Shown here: positions 25,101-36,424 of the stretch, piece by piece
How the letters are laid out: each line of letters begins with the position of its first letter
Position numbering within the stretch: position 1 is the first letter of the stretch
DNA from: Mesostigma viride
Taxonomy: Eukaryota; Streptophyta; Mesostigmatophyceae; Mesostigmatales; Mesostigmataceae
NCBI GenBank assembly: GCA_009746045.1
Contig: RPFO01000276.1
Span: 866,585 to 930,584, forward strand
DNA: 64,000 bases
Direction of reading: 5' to 3'
The notes under the pieces: model-generated
Seen by the model: the letters and a program-made list of their open reading frames with translations, nothing else
Databases searched by the model: none
Told to the model about the DNA's origin: nothing
Translations under genes and position numbers: made by a program

Positions 25101-25477
25101 GTGATGAGTCCCACGATCCAGATCATCCATATTGGCTAGCGGAAGTCTTGCAGGAGCCTTATCAGGTGGCCGCTACTTTCGTGAGGCGAGTGGCCGACAG
25201 AAACGGCAAGGTCGATAGGGAGTTGTTCCGTAAGGGACAATGGGTGGTGGGGGTGCGCTACTGGGACAGATTTCCGGGTATGGCGACGATGTTCAAAATG
25301 GACGCCGATGCGCAAGCTGAACAGCCAAACTTGGTCAATTGCTACCTGTGCATGGACGCGGGGTTCGAACACACCATTGTTGTCAACCCAGCTAACAATC
25401 GCCAGGCCATCTTGACCATTCCGACAGACGTCGAGAAACGGCTCACGAACTTGGCCAAGAAGAGACCTGTTGAGTAG
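22127..25477 (+). CDS. DDE-type DNA transposase (one frameshift)
   Basis: Likely the transposase of a resident DNA transposon, in the group of animal and protist element proteins marked by 'D.sEn...SDnc..Q.K.r...HGKg.cDG.GGtvKr'. Parts in order: an N-terminal basic region from ATG 22,127 (an acceptor at 22,063 may allow an upstream exon); a Cys/His-rich region with RNLCACQHH, CECGPECHAC and CVLGTCLAPKCG; HTDYAENYQS; GWSDNCSMQFKSR; YFGEQHGKGEVDGAGGTVK; and a C-terminal Cys cluster YSCYCGGAC. Introns: 23,698-23,778, and 24,583 to about 24,746. The reading frame shifts in a run of twelve Gs at 22,913-22,924, either decay or a sequencing error. The stop is at 25,475-25,477. No terminal inverted repeats were found. 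The superfamily is not certain. Confidence 0.72.
23611..23778 (+). repeat. Duplicated 5' splice site in the transposase gene
   Basis: A 72 bp unit, GTTCTTGGGCCAGAG followed by GTAATTTTTAGTGGAGTGG and GTTGCGCCCCAAGGCGTTTC, is present twice (23,611 and 23,683), giving two identical donors at 23,626 and 23,698 ahead of one acceptor (TTTCTACAG, 23,778). Both donors preserve frame because 72 is divisible by three. Confidence 0.8.
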
Positions 25478-26130
25478 GCCAGCTCGCCCGGGCTTGGTTG
25501 GACGAGGTGGACAGCCTTGAGAGCACGTGCTTCGTTGTGAGCACTTGCCTTTCAGCCGTGATTTGCAAACGAGTTCCTTGTCCTGAATTGTAAAGCTCGA
25601 TTCATGCTCTTTTAAGGAAGTGTATAATATTATCCAGATCATGTATATATTTAGATCTAGACCTGAGTTCAAATAACATTTCTTAGAGGGCTGAGATGCG
25701 CGAGGTCCAGCATACATGTATATATCCATGGAGACATGTTACAAACTCAAATGTTTCATTGTACGTACCACTAGCTCGTCGACGGGGGTATCCCATGTAA
25801 TGTATGATTTATGAATTAATTAATCGCTTAATTGTACAATTTAAATGGATCATGAACTTGTCAAGTGGCCTAATTTGGTTTATTTGGTTCATCATTTATT
25901 GATGTCAATCATTCTTAATTGAATCTCGAGCAATAGCAATCATGAAGCACATCCTAATCATGTGATTCGCATAATGAGAATAGGCAACAAGTGCTAAGTA
26001 CTTTGAGGAATGCGGGGTTGGTCAGGTTATTATAGAGCTAGAGCTACAAACGGCACATATATTGCAAACTTTGCGCTCCAGGCATGGAATTTCAAAAGTA
26101 CCAAAATTGGAGCAGTAGATGTTGGGGACG

Positions 26131-26979
26131 CCCTCGCACCAATTTTGCTGACTATAGGACGGACGTCTCTGGATCCTAGGGCATCGCCAACTTACACCTA
26201 CAGTCATCCGCAAAAGTTCTCCTTTCCGGGGAGTGATGCAAGCCTTTCGGATGTGGTACTAGATAAATCATTCGAGATCTGTGTGTAGGAGTACTACACA
26301 CGTGTCTGCACTCGAGACTTGTTCAGTCTCGAAACGTGAGACGGGCTGAACACGGCTGGAACCTTCTTGAGAAGGGGGTGTAGCCGGTACTATCGAGATC
26401 AGCCAAGCGTATATTCTGATTTGGCACGCCGCAAAGGTGAAAACCATTTGCGTTCAGTGCCGGTCCGCGGAAAACGCGGAAAAACGCGATCTGCAAATGA
26501 ATCCAGGCCGGAATCGAACTGGGGACCTCTCGCACCAATTTTGCTGACTATAGGACGGACGTCTCCGGATCCTAGGGCATCGCCAACTGACACCTACAGT
26601 CATCCGCAAAAGTTCTCCTTTCCGGGGAGTGATGCAAGCCTTTCGGATTCGGTACTAGATAAATCATTCGAGATCTGTGTGTAGGAGTACTACACACGTG
26701 TCTGCACTCGAGACCTTGATACGTTTGGATCATGATGCAGGCGATATTTGTAATTTTCGTGTAATTATTTTTTCTAATGAGATTTGGCATAGTACTCCGT
26801 GGCATGCCCATGCGCATGACACGCAAGTACTTACATTGAATATTCAAATAGTGATCTAAACAAGTAAGTGGGGGAAGCCGGGGGAGCTGGGGATCACTGG
26901 GACAACTGCACCACGAAGTCAACTACAACCTAAGCAGTGCCCAATACTCTGATTTGGCACGCCGCAAAGGTGAAAACCA
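26131..26979. mobile_element. Tandem copies of a tRNA-like, hairpin-bearing repeat
   Basis: A ~184 bp block occurs at 26,131-26,314 and again at 26,531-26,714 (offset 400). Between them lie a hairpin region (26,315-26,408: CCTTCTTGAGAAGG, CGGCT/AGCCG, GTTCAG/CTGAAC) and a block with the tRNA T-arm complement (26,409-26,533). A partial copy of that block recurs at 26,942-26,979. Each ~184 bp block holds GTGTGTAG-GAGTA-CTACACAC, a perfect 8 bp stem, and a CTCC-TTTCCGG-GGAG stem-loop. The same two hairpins, with compensatory changes, occur in the element at 52,875-53,389. No open frame is shared, so the element is non-coding. Confidence 0.65.
26734..26851 (+). mobile_element. ACTT-tailed retroelement, 3' part
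   Basis: GATATTTGTAATTTTCGTG through TAGTACTCCGTGGCATGCC to ACACGCAAGTACTTAC matches the 3' ends at 54,563-54,674 and (reverse strand) 50,648-50,755. It appears to have cut short the second ~184 bp block of the hairpin element at about 26,714. Confidence 0.65.
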
Positions 26980-27162
26980 TGTCATATCATCCATCATCTC
27001 CATGACTGGAGCCACCAATTCCCAAGGATACATGCTTTATTATGATGGTTAAGCAACACTCAGTGGCCCTACACAAATACTTTCATGACCTTGATGCCCA
27101 TGTAGATATGTACGGAAATTTCTTTTCGATATCACTGAAATTGTTACCGTAAAACCTGAGCA

Positions 27163-30100
27163 TCATTGTGCGAAGCCAAAAACTCGAATGCAGCCTGTAG
27201 AATCCAGCCAAACAAACAATCAAATTTAATCCAGCAAAACCAATTTTAAAGTCAGAAATGCCCAACCGCCCAACAATGGTGCTATCCTCTCCACATGCAT
27301 CTTGAAAGCATTGTTTGCATATGTATTAAAGGGTAAAAAGGACGGCCATGTTTAGGTTGAGAATGTATAAAGCCACAAAAGTTGTCGTCAGAAGTGGCAA
27401 TGGCTGGAAGCTGGGTGGGGACATCAGGCCGTTACGCCCACAATGCAAGGGACGTTTCGCCCCCTACCAGTGTTCACGATCCACAAACATTCTTCACTGA
27501 AATCCATCTCCTTAGCAACAGCAGACTGCGATCCAAAATCAGCATAATAACCGGATTAGGACCTCACAAAATGTCACAAGCGCATGCGCGAATGAAGGCG
27601 TTATAGACTTGAGGGCCGCAGAAGACAGGACCACCTAGGGTAGATGCAAGAGCACCGCAAAGGACTCATGCAAAAGCGCCACGCAAACTTCAGTGAAACT
27701 CCCAACACCCCACGCATGCCAATTTACCTTCTGTGAAACGTTCGCGGTCATCCCCTGCGTGCGCCAGCAGCATGTGCTTGGGGTTCCACTTGACGCTGTT
27801 CAGCGCAGCTCGGCATGGCAGGCGATGCAACGTGCGGCACTTGCGCGTGCTCAGGTCGACTTGGGACTGCAACCGGCGCATCGCAGTCCATGCAAGCAAG
27901 AGCAGCGACGCAACCCCCAGTATACAGCCCCCGGGCGCCAAACCACGTGCGTCGGTGCATGTCAGTGATATGTTGAATAGACATCAGGAGCAGGGAGCTT
28001 GTGGGACCATTGTGTGCTATCATGTGTTCACCGCCCCATGACACCCGCATGCGCGCGAAGCCGCGGGGCTAGAGGAATGGCATGGGTGTGATGCATCCCA
28101 TGGCCAGCCTACCACGCCTTCTGTTCCCAGAATCTATTCTTGTAAAGGAGACTCAAGGGGACTCCCCCCACTGGGCTCACCCCAACCAACGGACAAGAGA
28201 AGGTACGTGGATGCCCCTGCGGCCAAGCCAGGCACACACACCGCACAGGCACTGGGCACACACAACACACGGGCACTGGGCACACGGATATGAGCACACA
28301 GATATGAGCGCAATTTCAAAGTTCAGAGCTGCCTACCACTGGAGCATAGCCACGACGGACCACTGGGAGTTTGACTGGAGAAGGCGTTGTGCTTGGGGAG
28401 CTGTCTGTACAACAGGAGCGCATTCACATGCCCTCGATACAGACCCCACAGCATGGTGCCATGCTTTCAGTGCCTCCACACCCCATGGACGCGGCGTACA
28501 GGCACACCCACTGGCCTCAGCCCCGCGATTCCCCCGGGTTGCCTGCATGGCTCTAGGCTTACAATGTCCACAAAGGAATCCTCACTGCCGGACGCCAGGT
28601 ACTGCCCATTGTTGCTGAAGCTGAGCGTGCGCACATTGCACCTGCAGGCGACGCCCACACATGAGGGTCAGGGACACGTCAGGGATGCATCAGGGATGCA
28701 TCAGCCACGGACAGCGGGTGGGTGTGGCTGCAGGGTCATTACCGTTGTATGGGAACCATGACTACCTTATGCGTGGTCACAAAGCCACCTATATACGGCA
28801 ACCATAGGGAACCATGACTACCTTCTGCGTGGTCACAAAGCCACCTATATACGGCGACCATAGGGAACCATGACTACCTTATGCGTGGTCACAAAGCCAC
28901 CTATATACGGCGACCATAGGGAACCATGAATACCTTATGCGTGGTCACAAAGCCACCTATATACGGCAACCATAGGGAACCATGACTACCTTGTGCGTGG
29001 TCACAAAGCCACCTATATACGGCGACCATAGGGAACCATGACTACCTTATGCGTGGTCACAAAGCCACCTATATACGGCAACCATAGGGAACCATGACTA
29101 CCTTGTGCGTGGTCACAAAGCCACCTATATACGGAGACCATAGGGAACCATGACTACCTTCTGCGTGGTCACAAAGCCACCTATATACGGCAACCATAGG
29201 GAACCATGAATACCTTATGCGTGGTCACAAAGCCACCTATATACGGCAACCATGGGGAACCATGACTACCTTCTGCGTGGTCACAAAGCCACCTATATAC
29301 GGCGACCATAGGGAACCATGAATACCTTATGCGTGGTCACAAAGCCACCTATATACGGCGACCATAGGGAACCATGAGTACCTTATGCGTGGTCACAAAG
29401 CCACCTATATACGGCGACCATAGGGAACCATGAATACCTTATGCGTGGTCACAAAGCCACCTAAATACGGCGACCATAGGGAACCATGAATACCTTATGC
29501 GTGGTCACAAAGCCACCTATATACGGCGACCATAGGGAACCATGAGTACCTTCTGCGTGGTCACAAAGCCACCTATATACGGCAACCATAGGGAACCATG
29601 AATACCTTATGCGTGGTCACAACGCCACCTATATACGGCGACCATAGGGAACCATGAATACCTTATGCGTGGTCACAAAGCCACCTATATACGGCGACCA
29701 TAGGGAACCATGAGTACCTTATGCGTGGTCACAAAGCCACCTATATACGGCGACCATAGGGAACCATGAATACCTTATGCGTGGTCACAAAGCCACCTAA
29801 ATACGGCGACCATAGGGAACCATGAATACCTTATGCATGGTCACAAAGCCACCTATATACGGCGACCATAGGGAACCATGAGTACCTTCTGCGTGGTCAC
29901 AAAGCCACCTATATACGGCAACCATAGGGAACCATGAATACCTTATGCGTGGTCACAACGCCACCTATATACGGCGACCATAGGGAACCATGAATACCTT
30001 ATGCGTGGTCACAAAGCCACCTATATACGGCGACCATAGGGAACCATGAGTACCTTATGCGTGGTCACAAAGCCACCTATATACGGCGACCATAGGGAAC

Positions 30101-33100
30101 CATGAGTACCTTATGCGTGGTCACAAAGCCACCTAAATACGGCGACCATAGGGAACCATGAATACCTTATGCGTGGTCACAAAGCCACCTATATACGGCG
30201 ACCATAGGGAACCATGAGTACCTTCTGCGTGGTCACAAAGCCACCTATATACGGCAACCATAGGGAACCATGAATACCTTATGCGTGGTCACAAAGCCAC
30301 CTATATACGGCAACCATAGGGAACCATGAATACCTTATGCGTGGTCACAGAGCCACCTATATACGGCGACCATAGGGAACCATGAATACCTTATGCGTGG
30401 TCACAGAGCCACCTATATACGGCGACCATAGGGAACCATGAATACCTTATGCGTGGTCACAAAGCCACCTATATACGGCGACCATAGGGAACCATGAGTA
30501 CCTTATGTGTGGTCACAGAGCCACCTATATACGGCAACCATAGGGAACCATGAATACCTTATGCGTGGTCACAGAGCCACCTATATACGGCGACCATAGG
30601 GAACCATGAATACCTTATGCGTGGTCACAGAGCCACCTATATACGGCAACCATAGGGAACCATGACTACCTTATGCGTGGTCACAAAGCCACCTATATAC
30701 GGCGACCATAGGGAACCATGAATACCTTATGCGTGGTCACAAAGCCACCTATATACGGCGACCATAGGGAACCATGAGTACCTTCTGCGTGGTCACAAAG
30801 CCACCTATATACGGCAACCATAGGGAACCATGAATACCTTATGCGTGGTCACAAAGCCACCTATATACGGCGACCATAGGGAACCATGAGTACCTTATGT
30901 GTGGTCACAGAGCCACCTATATACGGCAACCATAGGGAACCATGACTACCTTATGCGTGGTCACAAAGCCACCTATATACGGCGACCATAGGGAACCATG
31001 AATACCTTATGCGTGGTCACAAAGCCACCTATATACGGCGACCATAGGGAACCATGAGTACCTTATGTGTGGTCACAGAGCCACCTATATACGGCAACCA
31101 TAGGGAACCATGACTACCTTATGCGTGGTCACAAAGCCACCTATATACGGCGACCATAGGGAACCATGAGTACCTTATGCGTGGTCACAGAGCCACCTAT
31201 ATACGGCAACCATAGGGAACCATGAGTACCTTATGCGTGGTCACAAAGCCACCTATATACGGCGACCATAGGGAACCATGAGTACCTTATGCGTGGTCAC
31301 AAAGCCACCTATATACGGCAACCATAGGGAACCATGAGTACCTTATGCGTGGTCACAGAGCCACCTATATACGGCGACCATAGGGAACCATGAGTACCTT
31401 CTGCGTGGTCACAACGCCACCTATATACGGCGACCATAGGGAACCATGAGTACCTTCTGCGTGGTCACAACGCCACCTATATACGGCGACCATAGGGAAC
31501 CATGAATACCTTATGCGTGGTCACAAAGCCACCTATATACGGCGACCATAGGGGCAGCCCGCCCACGAGGCCAGCTGATGTATGGAGACGCATCAGTTCG
31601 GTGCATTCCCGCGGAGCACGCTCCATCAACAGGTCCTGGCTGGATCGCGTACAGTGTCTATGGGTATCTGCGTACGGTATCGAAGGGGAACCTGAACCAC
31701 ATGATGCCAGATCTACTTTGGAGCTCTTCCACATTGGCGCCAGATTTCTGCCCACCGCCACCATGTGGTTCTCTGGCAGAACTTTCTGTGCCGCGGGATG
31801 TTGGCTCACCCCGCCCATTGCAACGTGAAGCCATCTTTGCATTGCACAGTCTGCAGTCTTTATTGGACGTTTGGAAGCATGGCCTGGCTGACGTGATGAC
31901 TGACATGACCTATTGATGGTAGCTCCATTGAGGGTGATTCCTCGTGTTTAAGGGAGGGTATTCATTTCCACTGAGGGTAATTCTTTATATACATGGTGGG
32001 AGAGCGATCGCAGAAGGGGTGCTTACAACGGGACACTCGTGGCCGCAAGGAACAACCAAACTGATAACGCGAGTTTTTTTTTTTTTTTTTAGCTAAACTG
32101 TCTAGTTCTCGCTCTGAACGCTAGCCATACAATAAAAAAATTAAAATACAAGGCTACGAATTTGCAACTCCATTCATCTCCGACATCCTGAACGACTCGA
32201 TAAACTGCGGTAAAGAAAACGGCAGGCTCGAGCTACCATGTTCCGGATTCTACGGATTTCCGTCCTGCGCTGGTTGTCTCATGGGTATGGAGAATGTTCA
32301 CACGAAACCTAGTCGTGAACGGCGCTAGAAAACAAAGACGCCTGACGTCAAGCTCAACCCCCCATGTGCGTGCCGCGCACTACCGACAGGAGCAAACGTT
32401 CTTCTGCCATCATGCGCCCCGGTCAACAAGACATTCATGCCCCGGACAAGACTTGTGCGCGCCCACGACAAGAAAACTACGACTAGAAAGCTACGACGAG
32501 TATCGAAAGCTGTAGGACAAGCAACCGAGCGTGTTCTGGCCACACCCACCTGGACCCAAAGAAGCAAAAATATCGCCAGCACAGCGCGGCGTTAACATTT
32601 CCGCTGTTCCCATGCCAAATCGTGCCAGCGCACAGGGTACCACTACGACCCATGCACTGCAGGCCACCCCGTTGCAAGCAGAATCCCTCGAGCGATGCGT
32701 GCCCATATGCACGCCACCATCCCCCTCCATGCGTGTGCCCCATACCGCAGCCACCAACAGAGGTCATACAGGGTGACGGTGGGGTTGGACGGAATACCTC
32801 CCTCGTGCGACACCACGGTGTACACGCAAACACAAGACTATATACACACTCACCCGTGCGCCGTGATGGCGCGCCAGCAAACACAAGTCTGAAGAAACAC
32901 TCACTCGTGTGACGTGATGGTGTCGAAGCAAACAAAGTCCTCCATCTCGTGCACCGCAATAATGCCGTCCGCGCCGCCCGTCGCGAAACACCTGCCGCCC
33001 GGCACATGGTGGAATGGACCCATGCTTTCATTAAACAATCAAACAGGATGCTTGCTTTGTAGGCCATAAGACAATTTAATTGCTGTTAAGCCTGTATGAG

Positions 33101-36100
33101 ACGTAGGCTGGTGATGGGCATTTGATCGCCCTGCACAAAATAAGCAGGATAGTTATAAGGTCTCTAATTATTGACAGTTTCAAAGTTCCGGAAGTATCAA
33201 ATAACATTAGGCATGGTGTGGCTACCCATGACCTCTAATTATTGACAGTTTCAAAGTTCCAGAAGTATCAAATAACATGAGACATGGTGTGGCTAGCCAT
33301 GACGCCATTGCGAGCAACGCATTGATAATAATCATAAAAAGCACAATGATGGCGCGGCCCGCCTCTCAGGGAAAAGCAAGAGAAAATGAAAGCAACCAGC
33401 AGCACGAGACACTAGTAACGAGTACGCAAATGCCCTTCACCGCTGGGAGCTCCAGGGGACACCGCTGGCAGTGACAACAAGAGAGTAGAAAAAGTAGCAT
33501 TACTATTTCTAACAGGCAGAAATAGACATGAGAGCGATTGTTTGTGCCTGTGCCGTGGTGACGCTCCTGCCTCATCGCCGCCTTACGCCCGCCAAAACGG
33601 GTTTCCTTGATAAGCCCTTCCATGCACCCTTGCTGGCCCGTACCACTACTGCCTCATCACGACTGCCACCAGCAGCGAGTCCAACCAGCCAATATGCACA
33701 GCATGCCACATGCTGCCACCTCTACCATATGCCTTGCTGGCCCCATCCCACTTGTCTGCCCCTACAGTCAGTTCCGTGAAGTTGACATTGCAGCCCGCGG
33801 GAAATACCGCAATGTTCGCGTGGAAGCACAACGGAATGGTAGAATTAAGCTAGCAGGCGACCCCCCTCTCCCTTGACGGACTTTTATTCGCCAAACAATA
33901 GCTCCTCGTGCCAAACAGTAGCTTTCCTCATGCCGAACAATACCTCTACTCATGCCAAACAGTAGCTTTACTCATGCCAAACAATAGCTCTCCTCATGCC
34001 AAACAATAGCTCTCTTCATGCCAAACGGGTAAACTCTCGTCATGGGCTACTCCGCTGGGTCATCAATCCCTATTTCCGCAGTCTGTTCTAGGGCGCATTT
34101 TCCATACCAGACAAGTACATGAAAGACTCCTAGCGGGTCGGCACACCCCACGTAGCATGCACAACAAGCCCACTTCCCAACTCATCACGCAAGCTGTTGG
34201 CACAGTGATAAGCGGACATGGCAATTCTGGGTTGTGCATTATATCTCTCTTGGCCTTGGCCAAAATGACCGCTTCACGTGGCAGTAAGGTGCATACTGGC
34301 TTAAATTTGGGTCATTTCCGCGTTGTGGTGGCATCCGGGCTTCCCCCTCCTCACTCCTGCTACCCCAAGGCCGCGACCTCCTCACTCGTGCTAACCCAAG
34401 GCCGCAAACTCCTCACTCCTACTACCCCAAGGCCGCAACCTCCTCACTCCTGCTACCACAAGGCCGCAACCTCCTCACTACTACTACCCCAAGGCCGCAA
34501 CCTCCTCACTCCTACTACCCCAAGGCCGCAACCTCCTCACTCGTTCTATCCCACAGCTGTCAGCAACTTGCTCTCACGTCCAGGGCAACTCACCCCCCTG
34601 TGGGGTCCATGGCCAGGGAGTAGGCGCCACCCGTGTGGCTCTCCACGGCGTGCACCGACTTGAACTCGGGGTATGTGACGATCTCCACCGAACCTGCGGG
34701 CCAAGAGCATGCGCCCCCAAGAGGCAGCCGCGGTGGTGTTGCGTGGGATGGTAGGGGTGGCAGCGGAAGTGGTGTTGAGTATGACGGTAGGTGGTGGCAA
34801 ACAAGGCCAACCACAGGCATAGGGCCAGGGGGAGCTGGAGCGCACGAGCGCGGAGGGGACGCCTCGCTGCTCTACGCATAATTCTGTCCACTGATGTGGC
34901 AGGGTGCGGCCAACGAACACGCCACACGCCATGCTCTCCAGAGGCCTCAGATGGCAACCACCCAGCCGGCATGGGTACACATACACACATATGGCTGGGG
35001 AGGCAACAGCAGGGTGGCTAACTGATGATCACGACAGTGAAACTGCCTGCTTTTTGGACCGCGACGAGCATCGCATGCAGCACAGCCGTGGTGCCTCGAC
35101 GCGGGTGAACCCATGAGCTGACGTGGGCAAGGCAAAACAAGTGGCGGTGCCGCCTGAGCCAGCATACAGATGCGGCATGCTCCAGCACGAGATGACGTGA
35201 CGTGGAGAGTGTGGCAAGATCCCAAAGCGAACAGCACACGCGCACTCGCCATGACAGAAACCTGCAGACCTCAGCTCCCTGAACAGCGGGGGTGCTGCCA
35301 GGGTGGTCAGGGGGCGCGACGGATGGCCCAGGAATCATGGTTGTGTTATGGGCAGGACACGCGTGGGACTGGAAAGAACAACCAGGGCCAGCAAGGAACA
35401 GGCACCACTTGGAGACTCAGCCACAACACACCTAGCATGTGCAGGTATGATGGCAGCAGATGCGGGCTACCCAGCCCTGTAGCCATGCAAGTGTAGCTAG
35501 TCCCATAATTGAAGAAAGAAAGCTTACCTAGCCCGGTCACGATTACAAATAAGCTTCCGTCAAGGCTCCATGAGAATTCGTTCACCTGCGGCACGCAACA
35601 GGGCAAGAGGCAACAGGCAGCATGAGGACTGCCAAGCTACTATGTGCACAGTTTCGGTGGAAAAACACGTCGGACATGACCAGACAGTTAGCACAGAAGG
35701 CAAAAGTGGCAGAGCCCTGCCAGCTGGCATTAACCAGCAACCATCGACCACCATGCACCGCCTACCAGGCACATGCTGCTTCTGACCGCGCCCCTGCCTT
35801 GCTGTGGCCCCCTGCACACCTACCGCCCTGCCATGCCTCTAGGCTGCTCCTAGGTGCTGCACGTATATTGCCAAACACCCTGGTCCAAAGTGCGCGACAT
35901 GCACGCGGTAGATACCACCATGATTCCACAAACCCTGCAAGGTCAGGGCTAACAAAACGAAAACGAAAAAAAAAAAAAAAAACAAGCTCCTGCGCGAGGT
36001 TCTCAGAAAGTGCTTGTTGGCTCCCTTCCCCCTCCCCCCCTCCTCCCCTCCCCCCCTCCCTCCCTCCCCCCCTCCCCCCTCCCCCCTCCCCCCCTCCCCC

Positions 36101-36384
36101 CCTCCCCCCTCCCCCCTCCCCCTCCCCCCTCCCCCTCCCCCCCTCCCCCCTCCCCCCCTCCCCCTCCCCCTCCCCCCCTCCCCCCTCCCCCCTCCCCCCT
36201 CCCCCCCTCCCCCCTCCCCCCCTCCCCCCCTCCCCCTCCCCCCTCCCCCCTCCCCCCTCCCCCCTCCCCCCTCCCCCCTCCCTCCCTCCCCCCCCCCCCT
36301 TCCCCCCCCTCCCCTTCCTCCCCCCCCTCCCCCCCTCCCCCCCCCCCCCCCCCCCCCCCCCTCCCCCCCCCTTCCCCCCCCCCT

Positions 36385-36424
<40 letters not shown>

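Noticed and set aside
26131-26410. Hammerhead ribozyme suggested by CTCGAAAC near 26,330
   Set aside because: The CTGANGA core is missing at the required position and the flanking stems do not close into three helices. The structure is real but not hammerhead as far as I can fold it.
28751-31551. CRISPR-like look of the 56 bp array
   Set aside because: There are no unique spacers: the whole 56 base period is conserved. The host is eukaryotic and the array lies in an intron.
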